DNA from: Cytobacillus praedii | Lineage (GTDB): Bacteria > Bacillota > Bacilli > Bacillales > Cytobacillaceae | Assembly: GCF_001439605.1 (NCBI RefSeq) | Contig: NZ_LMBX01000014.1 | Span: forward strand, 79,011-143,010 | Direction of reading: 5' to 3' | Length of the DNA stretch: 64,000 bases | In this document: positions 55,778 through 63,978 of the stretch, piece by piece | How the letters are laid out: every line of letters begins with the position of its first letter | How positions within the stretch are numbered: the first letter of the stretch is position 1 | The notes under the pieces: model-generated | The model's database searches: none | Told to the model about the DNA's origin: nothing | Seen by the model: the letters and a program-made list of their open reading frames with translations, nothing else | Position numbers and translations under genes: made by a program

Positions 55778-56014
55778 ATGGATAATTTTTCAAATGGACG
55801 ATTATTAGAATTAGTTTACGATGGACGGACATATGAGTTTCTAGAATTTATTCGAATTGACCGAATATGTGAAAACACTTATATTACATTAAAGAATGTG
55901 ATTACAACAGAAATGTTTACTTTTGATGAAAAGAAGATCAGAAGCATTCGGATGAAAATCCATCCCCATTCATTGTCACTTTCAAAAAAAAGAGAATCAT
56001 CTTGCAGGAAGTAG
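55778..56014 (+). CDS. Small protein of unknown function
   Basis: This 78-residue protein begins MDNFSNGRLLELVYDGRTYE and is basic toward the end (KIHPHSLSLSKKRESSCRK). It has a beta-rich, soluble look. ATG 55778 follows AGAGAGG. Its stop lies inside the 5' arm of the hairpin before the next gene, so the two may be linked in expression. No family is recognised. Confidence 0.65.
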   Translation: MDNFSNGRLLELVYDGRTYEFLEFIRIDRICENTYITLKNVITTEMFTFDEKKIRSIRMKIHPHSLSLSKKRESSCRK

Positions 56015-56061
56015 CTCCTTTTCTTTATACTATTAAATATAAAGAATGAAGGAGTTGCTAC
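56011..56061 (+). promoter_or_regulatory. Hairpin that buries the ribosome binding site of the gene at 56063
   Basis: GTAGC-TCCTT-TTCTTTATA (56011-56029) pairs with TATAAAGAA-AAGGA-GCTAC (56038-56061) in three blocks of 9, 5 and 5 bp separated by 2- and 3-nt bulges, with an 8-nt loop. The 3' arm contains GAAGGAG, the binding site of the gene at 56063. Confidence 0.65.
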
Positions 56062-56062
56062 A

Positions 56063-56266
56063 ATGATTCATCTAAACTGGCGTGAACGAGAGACAGTGAA
56101 AAAGGTTAAATGCGTGCATACAGATGCAGCTAAATATATCGTAAACAGGGCATTAACTGCCGGTAAAACGTATGATGTTAAAAATGAAACAGAGGAATTT
56201 TATTTTATCATCGATAACTCAGGTAAAGTCGGTGGTTTTTACAAAGATTATTTCGAAAATGCATAA
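56063..56266 (+). CDS. DUF6501-type small protein
   Basis: This 67-residue protein reads MIHLNWRERETVKKVKCVHT, NRALTAGKTYDVKNETEEFY and DNSGKVGGFYKDYFEN. It matches from memory a small uncharacterised family of Bacillaceae annotated DUF6501. It folds probably as a small beta-barrel. GAAGGAG lies 8 nt before the ATG inside a hairpin. Function unknown. Confidence 0.72.
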   Translation: MIHLNWRERETVKKVKCVHTDAAKYIVNRALTAGKTYDVKNETEEFYFIIDNSGKVGGFYKDYFENA

Positions 56267-56271
56267 CAAAT

Positions 56272-56311
56272 GAAAAAAACTGTCAGCAAATAAAATGCTG
56301 GCAGTTTTTAA
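56272..56311 (+). terminator. Terminator of the DUF6501-type gene
   Basis: AAAACTGTCAGCA and TGCTGGCAGTTTT form the stem (one wobble), followed by T and A-rich sequence. Confidence 0.85.
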
Positions 56312-56341
56312 ATATAAGGGATTTTATAGGAGAAGGTACAA

Positions 56342-56929
56342 ATGAATATTAATGAAAAAGAACTTATTTTAACAGGTGATACGGTAAAGTTAGTGCCATT
56401 AGAACAAATTCATGAAGTCCCATTATGGAAAGCGTCTGACAATAAAGAAATATGGACGTATATGGCAACAAAAATTGATTCTCAGGAAGAATTGAGTGCT
56501 GAAATATCAAAAGCGTTAATAGCAAAAGAGCAGGGTACTCAATACCCTTTTGCTGTATTTCATAAAAAAAGAAATGAAATTGTCGGCAGTACACGCTTTC
56601 TAGATATCTCAATTGCAAACAAAAGTGCAGAGATTGGGTTTACATGGTACCATCCTTCAGTTTGGCGAACAAAAGTAAATACCGAATGTAAATACCTCCT
56701 GCTCAAGCATGCCTTTGAAAACTGGCACTTAAATCGTGTCTTTTTTAAAACAGATGGGAGAAATACACGTTCTCAACAGGCGATTGCCCGTCTTGGTGCG
56801 GTTAAAGAAGGGATAATGCGAAAGGATAGAATTATTTCTGATGGTTATGCTCGTGACACCGTCTATTATAGTATCTTAATTGAAGAGTGGCCAATAATAA
56901 AAAAAAGGCTGCTTGAAAAAATGAATTAA
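56342..56929 (+). CDS. GNAT family acetyltransferase (RimJ/RimL type)
   Basis: This 195-residue protein matches the RimJ/RimL-like acetyltransferases: LTGDTVKLVPLEQIHEVPLW at the start, EIVGSTRFLDI, AEIGFTWYHPSVWRTKVNTE and the late NTRSQQAIARLGAVKEGIMR. The targets of this group include ribosomal-protein N-termini and small molecules, and this member cannot be assigned. The start follows AGGAGAAGG. Confidence 0.88.
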   Translation: MNINEKELILTGDTVKLVPLEQIHEVPLWKASDNKEIWTYMATKIDSQEELSAEISKALIAKEQGTQYPFAVFHKKRNEIVGSTRFLDISIANKSAEIGFTWYHPSVWRTKVNTECKYLLLKHAFENWHLNRVFFKTDGRNTRSQQAIARLGAVKEGIMRKDRIISDGYARDTVYYSILIEEWPIIKKRLLEKMN

Positions 56930-56934
56930 AAGAA

Positions 56935-56969
56935 ACGAAAAGAGGATTACGTTTTAATCCTCTTTTCGT
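56935..56969. terminator. Bidirectional terminator
   Basis: ACGAAAAGAGGATTA and TAATCCTCTTTTCGT form a perfect 15-bp stem with a 5-nt loop between convergent genes. Confidence 0.92.
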
Positions 56970-56976
56970 ATTGCTC

Positions 56977-57540
56977 TTATCGATTATTATTTACATTTGA
57001 AGGAAACATCCTTCTGACACTTTTTGTGAACTCTTCAAATAAACCTTCAATTGGTTCCCCATTACGAAGATCATTTGAATAGGAAGTCATTCGATCATAG
57101 AAATCTGGATTTGCTGATACATATACATCGTCAATACTTTGGTCAACTGCTTTAACTTGATCAGCGATCTTTCTTTCAACTTCACGTGTTAACTCAACAC
57201 CCTCACCAAGCTGTGCGGCAACATACGCATTATCGTCTGTAACAATCACATTGACATCTCTTACTTCTGGCATAGCCGAAATTTTATCTGCGACTTTGTC
57301 GGCTACTCTCATTTTCGGTGAATCAATATTGTCATTTTGCGTATTATTTCTTACACGGAGCAGTGGGTCTCGATCGTTAAGATTATTTGTACCATTATAA
57401 CGATTCCCATTATTAACTCGTAAGGGATCCGTTACATCACGGTTTCCGAGAGCGGTATCATTTGCATTGTTGTTTGCTCCGCAGGCTGTAAGAAAAACAG
57501 TCATTAAAGCTGCAGTAATCATCCAATTAAGCTTTAACAT
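56977..57540 (-). CDS. YhcN/YlaJ family sporulation lipoprotein
   Basis: This 187-residue lipoprotein has a lipobox FLTAC (C20), a low-complexity N/D/R-rich segment (about 22-70), and the YhcN/YlaJ domain from about 78: KVADKISAMPEVRDVNVIVT, NAYVAAQLGEGVELTREVER, KAVDQSIDDVYVSANPDFYD. Family members are spore-associated, YhcN being an inner spore membrane protein. The start follows GGAGTG. Confidence 0.9.
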   Translation of the reverse strand: MLKLNWMITAALMTVFLTACGANNNANDTALGNRDVTDPLRVNNGNRYNGTNNLNDRDPLLRVRNNTQNDNIDSPKMRVADKVADKISAMPEVRDVNVIVTDDNAYVAAQLGEGVELTREVERKIADQVKAVDQSIDDVYVSANPDFYDRMTSYSNDLRNGEPIEGLFEEFTKSVRRMFPSNVNNNR

Positions 57541-57681
57541 ACTTTCACTCCTTTCAAGTCATTCATATCTATTTTTCCTACAAATAAGCTCGCTATCCTT
57601 GTTTTATTTTTCTTATAGATGAGATTTTTTCCTTCTAAATGGTATGATAGGAACGATGAATGCGGAAAGCAGGGAATGATA

Positions 57682-58065
57682 ATGACTTATGTTTTTATTG
57701 GGAGTGGCGGGATTGTTGGCAGTTTGCTTCGCTATTTGATTTCTATCTTGAATGAATTTTACTTCATGCAAGATGTCTTTCCATTCGGAACACTTGTTGC
57801 AAATTTAACAGGGGCGTTTCTCATTGGAATTTTCACAAGGACATTCACTGAAAACGAAAAAGTGAACCGTACGCTCGTTCTTTCAATTGGGACAGGGGCA
57901 ATCGGTTCTTACACAACAATGTCCACCTTAAGTACAGAAACGATTAGGCTAATCGATCATGGAGAATTGATATTAGCGGTACTTTACATTGTGATCAGTT
58001 TAATTGGCGGACTGGCTGCATCATGGTTTGGCTACTTTCATACATACAGAAAAGTGAGGATATAA
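57682..58065 (+). CDS. crcB: CrcB/Fluc fluoride channel subunit 1
   Basis: This 127-residue protein has four helices and the Fluc signatures GSGGIVGSLLRYL at the N-terminus, FPFGTLVANLTGAFLIG and the central GAIGSYTTMSTLSTE with the pore threonine/serine track. It pairs with the next gene, as Gram-positive Fluc channels are often encoded as two subunits. ATG 57682 follows AGGG at 7 nt; ATG 57676 is an alternative. Confidence 0.92.
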   Translation: MTYVFIGSGGIVGSLLRYLISILNEFYFMQDVFPFGTLVANLTGAFLIGIFTRTFTENEKVNRTLVLSIGTGAIGSYTTMSTLSTETIRLIDHGELILAVLYIVISLIGGLAASWFGYFHTYRKVRI

Positions 58066-58067
58066 GA

Positions 58068-58439
58068 ATGATATTCCACATGTGTTTAGTAGGAATAGGG
58101 GGTTTTTTTGGTGCAATTTGCCGTTACCTAATAACTTCCTACTTCCAAAGGATATTACCAAGAAGAATCCCTTTAGGTACATTAGCTGTAAATTGGATCG
58201 GGTCTTTTTTATTAGGATATCTGCTCGGAATAACAGAAGATAATGAGTTGACCTTACTTCTGGGAACTGGATTTATGGGCGCCTTTACAACATTTTCTAC
58301 TTTTAATTTAGAAACAGTAAAGCTACTGACTAGTAAAGAAAAAACAGCGGGATTTATTTATATTGCAATAACGTATACAGGAGGAATTTTACTTGCTTTC
58401 CTAGGACTGGTTGCAGGGAAAATTGTAAAAGGAGTATAG
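58068..58439 (+). CDS. crcB: CrcB/Fluc fluoride channel subunit 2
   Basis: This 123-residue protein has four helices, with GIGGFFGAICRYLI, IPLGTLAVNWIGSFLLGYLL and GTGFMGAFTTFSTFNLETVK. The binding site GAGGA overlaps the end of the first crcB, 2 nt before this ATG. Together the two subunits should form an antiparallel dimer that exports fluoride. Confidence 0.93.
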   Translation: MIFHMCLVGIGGFFGAICRYLITSYFQRILPRRIPLGTLAVNWIGSFLLGYLLGITEDNELTLLLGTGFMGAFTTFSTFNLETVKLLTSKEKTAGFIYIAITYTGGILLAFLGLVAGKIVKGV

Positions 58440-58457
58440 CAAGGTGCTATACTCCTT
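58428..58457. terminator. Terminator after the crcB pair
   Basis: AAAGGAGTATAGC and GCTATACTCCTTT form a perfect 13-bp stem with a 4-nt loop. It overlaps the crcB2 stop and faces the convergent yidC gene. Confidence 0.9.
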
Positions 58458-58462
58458 TATTG

Positions 58463-59248
58463 TTAATTTGAACTTATTTCTGTACTTTTAGACTTCACAG
58501 AAGGATAAAGTTTTCTTCCAATCATTGTTTGTACGGTTAAGAAAATACCGCCGACTGTCCAATACAAAGGCAATGCTGCAGGAGCATTTAACGAAATTAA
58601 GACGATCATTATAGGGGAGAGAAGCCCCATGAACTTCATTTGCTGCTGTGTTTGGACAGGCATATTCGATTGTGAAACTTTAAATTGTAAATAATAAACG
58701 ATCCCAGCCACAGCTGTTATCCATAAATCAGAATGGCCAAGATTAAACCATAAAAACGAATGAGCAGCAATTTCCTCAGAACCTCTAATCGCATAATAAA
58801 ATCCCATTAATATTGGCATTTGAATGAGAATTGGAAGACAGCCCATATTAAGTGGATTGACATTATGCTTCTTATAAAGAGCAAACATCTCCTGTTGCAG
58901 CTTTTGCTGTTCTTTTTGGTCCTTAGCAGCTTTTAGCTTTTTTTGGATGTTATCCATTTCCGGCTTAAGGACATCCATTTTCTCTTTCATGATTTGCTGT
59001 TTTTTATATTGTTTTAACATTAAAGGCATTAACAGCAGTCGGATGGCAAGTGTAATTACAATAATTGCAATGCCATAGTTATCATTAAAGAAAACAGCCA
59101 CTCCATGAATTAATGAAGCAAATGGTTCAACAACGAACTTTTGGAAGAAACCGTCACTATTTTGTGTATTGGGTGCTCCACAAGCAGATAAAAGCATTGT
59201 TCCCGCTACAAGCATTAATATTAAATAAATGTTTTTTTGTTTTTTCAT
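58463..59248 (-). CDS. yidC: YidC/OxaA-family membrane insertase (YidC2/YqjG type)
   Basis: This 261-residue lipoprotein has a lipobox LLSAC (C23) and five membrane segments in the YidC core: GIAIIVITLAIRLLLMPLML with the conserved arginine of the hydrophilic groove near R71, a cytoplasmic coiled hairpin (KKQQIMKEKMDVLKPEMDNI), and NPLNMGCLPILIQMPILMGF. The oriC-linked SpoIIIJ/YidC1 neighbours (rpmH, rnpA) are absent. Together with the MifM-like ORF upstream this marks it as the second, inducible insertase. AAGAGGAG is 7 nt before the ATG. Confidence 0.93.
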   Translation of the reverse strand: MKKQKNIYLILMLVAGTMLLSACGAPNTQNSDGFFQKFVVEPFASLIHGVAVFFNDNYGIAIIVITLAIRLLLMPLMLKQYKKQQIMKEKMDVLKPEMDNIQKKLKAAKDQKEQQKLQQEMFALYKKHNVNPLNMGCLPILIQMPILMGFYYAIRGSEEIAAHSFLWFNLGHSDLWITAVAGIVYYLQFKVSQSNMPVQTQQQMKFMGLLSPIMIVLISLNAPAALPLYWTVGGIFLTVQTMIGRKLYPSVKSKSTEISSN

Positions 59249-59255
59249 TTTGTCA

Positions 59256-59296
59256 CTCCTCTTAATAGTAAATGAATCAGATTACAATTAGAGGAG
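59256..59296 (-). promoter_or_regulatory. Hairpin pairing the yidC ribosome binding site with the end of the leader ORF
   Basis: On the minus strand CTCCTCTAAT (59296-59287) pairs with ATTAAGAGGAG (59266-59256): ten pairs with one bulged A and a 20-nt loop. The 3' arm is the yidC binding site AGAGGAG. The 5' arm lies in codons 91-94 of the leader ORF. Confidence 0.8.
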
Positions 59297-59567
59297 AAGC
59301 ACCTTCTGGATCATCACCGGGACCTTGTTTTTTACGAATGCATTTTATCATCCAAATTAATAATGGATTTCTAAATTTATAATAAAATAACTGCTGAAAC
59401 GGCAATTTATTCGATGATTCTAAATTGTGTGCAGTATCTAAAGAGTCATAAAAATGATATTCAATCTTCCATACCCAAATAAACTTAACAATCATTCCTA
59501 AAAGGAAGCTTGCATAAATTGTGTACTCCGTGGGAATATTCGAAATATCAATAATAAATTCAGTCAT
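59277..59567 (-). CDS. mifM: MifM-like regulatory leader peptide of yidC
   Basis: This 96-residue protein has one membrane segment (about 15-35, YTIYASFLLGMIVKFIWVW) and a cytosolic C-terminus with FRNPLLIWMIKCIRKKQGPG, then D85-D86-P-E88-G-A-S91. B. subtilis MifM (95 residues) has the same plan: N-terminal membrane segment, then an IRK-containing arrest region and an acidic DEEDA-type cluster at about 86-90 where translation stalls. The gene ends 28 nt before yidC, and its last codons pair with the yidC binding site. The start follows GAGGTG. Overall sequence similarity to MifM looks low, so the call rests on architecture, position and the hairpin. Confidence 0.78.
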   Translation of the reverse strand: MTEFIIDISNIPTEYTIYASFLLGMIVKFIWVWKIEYHFYDSLDTAHNLESSNKLPFQQLFYYKFRNPLLIWMIKCIRKKQGPGDDPEGASPLIVI

Positions 59568-59737
59568 ATTTTCACCTCATTACTTAAGGCCAATGGATAA
59601 ATTATAGAGGAAATGACCGATTTTAGCAATGTTGAACATGTTACAATGAAGATGGAACATGAGGTTTCCTGTTGAACACATAGGAATAGAGTAATAGAAT
59701 AGTAGGTAGACTGATAAATTAAGAACGGTGGGGTATT

Positions 59738-60661
59738 TTGTTATTACCGAAGCAAAAAACACTCGTAAAGTATTTAAAAATATTAATTCCCATTTTTATA
59801 TTATTCATACTTGCCATTGAATCCAAAGAAATTTTCAAAGATTTTAATTGGCAGCTGCTTAATCATTACTGGGACAGGCTTGCACTTAATAAACTTTTTT
59901 TTATTTTAATTCTGGGTTTAATTTCCCTCATTCCAATGATATTTTATGATGTCATCTTACTTCAAATTTTTCATATATACATACCGAAAAGGAAGCTCAT
60001 TTTCTTTTCGCTTGCAGCTAATGCTTATTCCAATCTAATCGGTTTTGGCGGGGTTGCAGGAACAACTTTGCGATCTTTTTATTATAAATCTCAAGTAAGG
60101 AACGACATGCCATATATCCAGACAATTGCTAAATTATCCCTGTTTTATCTGTCGGGACTTTCCATATTATCCTGGTTCACAGTCTTTTCCGATATGCATG
60201 TATATTCCGAAGTAAAGTTTATTAAGATTGCTGTCTTAGCAATCGCTTTATACACGCCTATTCTCTTAATTGTATTCTTGCTAAAAAAGTCATTTTGGAA
60301 CTTAGGGCATATAAAACGCGGCTATATAAGCGAATTAATGGCTGTTTCTATATTTGAATGGCTATTTGTTGTAATCTGCATCTGGGGAATCGCAAATTTT
60401 TTAGGTGTGTCTGTCCCTTTTACGAAAGTATTTCCAATTGTAATCATTTCTGCATGTGCTGGTATTATAAGTCTGATTCCTGGGGGAATTGGCTCCTTTG
60501 ATCTCGTTTTTCTAATTGGTATGGAGACAAAAGGGGTACCCGCAGAGCTTAGCCTGTTAATTATCATGTTTTACCGTCTAAGCTATTACATTCTTCCAGC
60601 TATATTGGGAACGCCATTTATTATGAAGCATTTTATGATGAAAAAACATACACGAAAATAG
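59738..60661 (+). CDS. Flippase-like/UPF0104 membrane protein (MprF-type N-terminal domain)
   Basis: This 307-residue protein has seven to eight membrane helices and the 'lysylphosphatidylglycerol synthase TM region' features: FFSLAANAYSNLIGFGGVAG near 90-110, YIQTIAKLSLFYLSGL, and ACAGIISLIPGGIGSFDLVF near 240-260. The catalytic synthase domain of MprF is absent. Such proteins may flip lipids or stabilise the membrane. It starts with TTG behind GGTGGGG. Monocistronic. Confidence 0.85.
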   Translation: MLLPKQKTLVKYLKILIPIFILFILAIESKEIFKDFNWQLLNHYWDRLALNKLFFILILGLISLIPMIFYDVILLQIFHIYIPKRKLIFFSLAANAYSNLIGFGGVAGTTLRSFYYKSQVRNDMPYIQTIAKLSLFYLSGLSILSWFTVFSDMHVYSEVKFIKIAVLAIALYTPILLIVFLLKKSFWNLGHIKRGYISELMAVSIFEWLFVVICIWGIANFLGVSVPFTKVFPIVIISACAGIISLIPGGIGSFDLVFLIGMETKGVPAELSLLIIMFYRLSYYILPAILGTPFIMKHFMMKKHTRK

Positions 60662-60684
60662 GGGCTGTTCATCAACAGCCCCTT
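60661..60684. terminator. Bidirectional terminator between the flippase-like gene and bioY
   Basis: GGGGCTGTT and AACAGCCCC form a 9-bp stem with a 4-nt loop; the minus strand continues with TATTTT. Confidence 0.88.
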
Positions 60685-60688
60685 ACTT

Positions 60689-61270
60689 TTATAGTGATTC
60701 TTGCTTAATATTAGGATGAATGGAGAATAAGAGCTTTGCAGAAACTAATCTTTTACGAATGATGATGCCAATCCATGAAGCAAGTGCTGCTTTAATCAAA
60801 CCAACTCCAAGGAAAGGAGTAAATCCGCCAGCTAAAGCCTGTGTCCAAGTAAGATCTGCTGATATTTTTAACCAAGTGGTTCCAAATGCTAAAGTAATGA
60901 TCATCCCGATAGTATTAGCTATCATTGCATTTTTAAAAGTAAAACCTGTTTTTTCCATATAGAAGCCAATGATAAAAACTGCTGGTACAAAACCAACCAA
61001 AAAGCCGCCTGTAGGTCCAACCAATTTAGAAATTCCACCTGAAAGTTCTGCAAATACAGGTACACCAGTTGACCCAATGATTAAATATAGTAAAACAGAA
61101 AGCGTTCCATAGCGGGAACCTAGAATCGTTGCAGCTAGTCCGATGGCCAGTGTTTGTCCAGTAATGGGAACTAGCGGGAGGGGAATTGTTATTTGTGCCA
61201 AAACACCAATAATAGCAGCGAATAATGCAGTAACAATCATAGATCTTAATTTCAGTTGCTGATTTGTCAT
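60689..61270 (-). CDS. bioY: Biotin ECF transporter S component BioY
   Basis: This 193-residue protein has six helices and the BioY pattern: AQITIPLPLVPITGQTLAIG near 25-44, ISKLVGPTGGFLVGFVPA near 80-97, and FLGVGLIKAALASWIGI near the end. It binds biotin with high affinity and uses a shared ECF module. A BirA operator lies at its promoter. ATG follows GGAGTAC. Confidence 0.95.
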   Translation of the reverse strand: MTNQQLKLRSMIVTALFAAIIGVLAQITIPLPLVPITGQTLAIGLAATILGSRYGTLSVLLYLIIGSTGVPVFAELSGGISKLVGPTGGFLVGFVPAVFIIGFYMEKTGFTFKNAMIANTIGMIITLAFGTTWLKISADLTWTQALAGGFTPFLGVGLIKAALASWIGIIIRKRLVSAKLLFSIHPNIKQESL

Positions 61271-61287
61271 TTCTGTACTCCTCTCTA

Positions 61288-61316
61288 TGTTAACTATAAT
61301 TATAAATAAGTTAACA
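61288..61316 (-). promoter_or_regulatory. BirA operator of bioY
   Basis: TGTTAAC-N15-GTTAACA is the perfect BirA box of Firmicutes. It overlaps the predicted start point of the bioY promoter. Confidence 0.92.
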
Positions 61317-61321
61317 ATATA

Positions 61322-61350
61322 AAATTAATATTTTCTTAATCCTTTGTCAA
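61322..61350 (-). promoter_or_regulatory. Promoter of bioY
   Basis: On the minus strand TTGACA (61350-61345), 17 nt, TAATTT (61327-61322). The start point near 61315 falls in the BirA operator, which explains biotin repression. Confidence 0.68.
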
Positions 61351-61442
61351 GCTCTTTTTACTTGATGAGACATGGCTTGTGTAATCATACTCATTTCAGG
61401 GTAATATAAAACTATTAATCGCTTATAAGGGGAGGTATATTT

Positions 61443-62918
61443 ATGAGCACTTCATATAATGATGACAGTCTTTCTCTACATACAGATTTATATCAAATAA
61501 ATATGGCAGAAACGTATTGGAATGACCATATCCATAATAAAAATGCCGTTTTTGAAGTTTTTTTTCGTAAGATTCCCTTTGGAAATGGATATGGAATATT
61601 TGCTGGGTTAGAAAGAGTCATTGAATTTATTGAGCAATTCCGTTTTTCAGAGAGTGATATCGCCTACTTACGTGATGAATTGCATTATAAAGAAGATTTT
61701 CTTGAATATTTACGCTCAATTACTTTTACTGGTTCCATTCGTTCATTAGAAGAAGGGGAGCTGGTTTTTGGAAATGAACCAATTTTGAGAGTAGAGGCAC
61801 CGCTTGCACAGGCACAATTAATTGAAACAGCCTTGTTGAACATTATTAATTATCAAACGCTTATTGCGACGAAAGCAGCACGAATCAAGGAAGTTGTAGG
61901 AGAAGAAATTGCAATGGAATTTGGCACGCGGCGGGCACATGAAATGGATGCAGCCATTTGGGGAGCAAGAGCTGCTTATATTGGCGGTTTTCAATCAACC
62001 TCAAACGCAAGAGCTGGAAAGAAATTTGGCATGCCTGTTTCTGGCACACATGCACATGCACTTGTACAAGCATACCGTGATGAATATACTGCTTTCCATA
62101 AATATGCGGAAAGGCACAAAAACTGTGTATTTCTTGTAGATACTTATGATACATTGAAATCTGGAATACCAAACGCCATAAAAGTAGCACAAGAGCTAGG
62201 GGATAAGATTAACTTTGTAGGTATTCGACTAGATAGCGGCGATCTTGCTTATCTATCGAAAGAAGCCAGGAAAATGCTTGATGCTGCAGGTTTCCATCAA
62301 ACGAAAATTATCGCCTCTAATGATCTAGATGAGTATACAATCTTGAATTTAAAAGGGCAAGGTGCGAAAATTGATGTATGGGGAATTGGAACAAAATTGA
62401 TTACTGCCTATGATCAGGCTGCTCTTGGAGCGGTTTACAAGCTTGTTTCGATAGAAAATGATGCGGGAGAAATGGTAGACACAATTAAAATCAGCGGCAA
62501 TCCTGAAAAAGTTACAACACCCGGTCTAAAAAGAGTATATCGAATCATAAATAAAAAATTTAATAAATCTGAAGGGGATTACATTGCTTTAGATTTTGAG
62601 AATCCTCAAGAAGAAAAACGTTTGAAAATGTTCCATCCTGTTCATACATATATAAAGAAATATGTTACAGATTTTGAAGCAAAAGAGCTCCATAAAGATA
62701 TTTTTCTTAATGGAAGACGTGTTTATTCATTGCCAGCTCTCTCATCCATTCAGCAATATGCAAAGGAAAATTTAAATCTCTTATGGGAAGAGTATCGGAG
62801 ATCATTAAATCCAGAAGAGTATCCGGTCGATTTAAGCCAAAAATGCTGGGACAATAAAATGAAACATATAGATATGATTAAACAAAAGGTAAAAGAGTAT
62901 TTGGATAAGAGGAACTAG
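61443..62918 (+). CDS. pncB: Nicotinate phosphoribosyltransferase
   Basis: This 491-residue enzyme converts nicotinate and PRPP to nicotinate mononucleotide. The N-terminus has [35 protein letters not shown] near 160-179 and [16 protein letters not shown] near 199 hold the phosphoribosyl-binding and phosphorylated-histidine region. [16 protein letters not shown] near 261 is typical of the family. It starts behind GGGGAGG and lies 11 nt before nadE. Confidence 0.95.
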   Translation: MSTSYNDDSLSLHTDLYQINMAETYWNDHIHNKNAVFEVFFRKIPFGNGYGIFAGLERVIEFIEQFRFSESDIAYLRDELHYKEDFLEYLRSITFTGSIRSLEEGELVFGNEPILRVEAPLAQAQLIETALLNIINYQTLIATKAARIKEVVGEEIAMEFGTRRAHEMDAAIWGARAAYIGGFQSTSNARAGKKFGMPVSGTHAHALVQAYRDEYTAFHKYAERHKNCVFLVDTYDTLKSGIPNAIKVAQELGDKINFVGIRLDSGDLAYLSKEARKMLDAAGFHQTKIIASNDLDEYTILNLKGQGAKIDVWGIGTKLITAYDQAALGAVYKLVSIENDAGEMVDTIKISGNPEKVTTPGLKRVYRIINKKFNKSEGDYIALDFENPQEEKRLKMFHPVHTYIKKYVTDFEAKELHKDIFLNGRRVYSLPALSSIQQYAKENLNLLWEEYRRSLNPEEYPVDLSQKCWDNKMKHIDMIKQKVKEYLDKRN

Positions 62919-62929
62919 GGGGAAGAGAA

Positions 62930-63751
62930 ATGACATTACAAAAAGAAATCATGCAAAGTCTGCATGTTAATCCAGAAATTGATCCAAAAAATGAAATTAG
63001 GAAAAGGATAGACTTCTTAAAAGAGTATCTCATTCGTACAAAATCGAAAGGGTATGTCTTGGGAATAAGTGGCGGACAGGATTCGACGCTTGCCGGAAGA
63101 TTAGCACAGCTGGCGGTAGAGGAGCTTCGCGGTGAGGGGCATAGTGACGTTTTATTTATTGCTCTTCGCCTTCCATATGGTGTACAAGCAGATGAAACCG
63201 ATGCAAAGTTAGCTTTATCCTTTATTAAAGCTGATCAAGAATATGTTTTTAATATTAAAGATTCCGTCGATGAGGTTCAAAATGAATTTAACTCCAACGT
63301 CCAAGGTCACCCATTAAGTGATTATCAAAAGGGGAATGTTAAGGCAAGAATGAGAATGATTGCCCAATACGCTTTTGGCGGGGAAAAAGGACTGCTTGTT
63401 ATTGGTACCGATCATGCTGCTGAAGCGATCACAGGATTTTTCACAAAGTATGGGGATGGCGGTGCAGATGTTACCCCATTAACTGGACTAACAAAAAGAC
63501 AGGGGAAGGCATTGCTTAAAGAATTAAGTGCGGATGAGAGATTGTATTTAAAAATACCAACCGCTGATCTTCTTGACGAAAAACCTGGCCAAGCAGACGA
63601 AACAGAACTTGGCATTACCTATGAAGAACTGGATGATTATCTTGAAGGGAAGCAAGTACCTTTGGATGTCGCGGAGAAAATTGAAAAACGCTATTTAATT
63701 ACCGAACATAAAAGACAAGTACCGGCGTCGATGTTTGATGGATGGTGGTAA
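62930..63751 (+). CDS. nadE: Ammonia-dependent NAD synthetase
   Basis: This 273-residue enzyme has the ATP-pyrophosphatase P-loop [14 protein letters not shown] near 47-60, the NaAD-site segments [20 protein letters not shown] and [20 protein letters not shown], and the C-terminal [15 protein letters not shown] of the ammonia-dependent form. No glutaminase domain is present. It makes NAD from NaAD and ATP. It forms a two-gene unit with pncB. Confidence 0.96.
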   Translation: MTLQKEIMQSLHVNPEIDPKNEIRKRIDFLKEYLIRTKSKGYVLGISGGQDSTLAGRLAQLAVEELRGEGHSDVLFIALRLPYGVQADETDAKLALSFIKADQEYVFNIKDSVDEVQNEFNSNVQGHPLSDYQKGNVKARMRMIAQYAFGGEKGLLVIGTDHAAEAITGFFTKYGDGGADVTPLTGLTKRQGKALLKELSADERLYLKIPTADLLDEKPGQADETELGITYEELDDYLEGKQVPLDVAEKIEKRYLITEHKRQVPASMFDGWW

Positions 63752-63794
63752 GAAATCCGTAACTATCTTGATCAGCCTCACGCTTAGCATAGGA

Positions 63795-63836
63795 CGAGCC
63801 TCTCGGAAAGGTACTTTTTCCTTCTTGAGAGGTTTC
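63795..63836 (+). terminator. Terminator-like hairpin after nadE
   Basis: CGAGCCTCTC and GAGAGGTTTCG pair with an inner AAGG/CCTT helix around a T-rich loop. The U-tract is weak. Confidence 0.5.
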
Positions 63837-63932
63837 GTATGTTACCTCGATAGAGAAGACAGCATACTATAATCAATTCTCTGATATTTTCTTCATAGAG
63901 AATAATTATCAAACGCTTGGAAGAAGTACCGA

Positions 63933-63978
63933 CCCCCGAAAGTTAGAGTAATAAATCTAACTTTCGGGGGTGTTTTTT
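63933..63978 (+). terminator. Hairpin/terminator at the IS end before the transposase start
   Basis: CCCCCGAAAGTTAGA (63933-63947) and TCTAACTTTCGGGGG (63956-63970) form a perfect 15-bp stem with an 8-nt loop, then TGTTTTTT and ATG 63979. GGGGG in the 3' arm is also the likely ribosome binding site. Confidence 0.8.

Noticed and set aside
57541..57681. Fluoride riboswitch before crcB
   Set aside because: I looked for the conserved pseudoknot segments and did not find them; only a covariance search could exclude a diverged copy.
60720..60962. 80-codon plus-strand ORF opposite bioY
   Set aside because: It is antisense to the conserved BioY frame and lacks a start signal.
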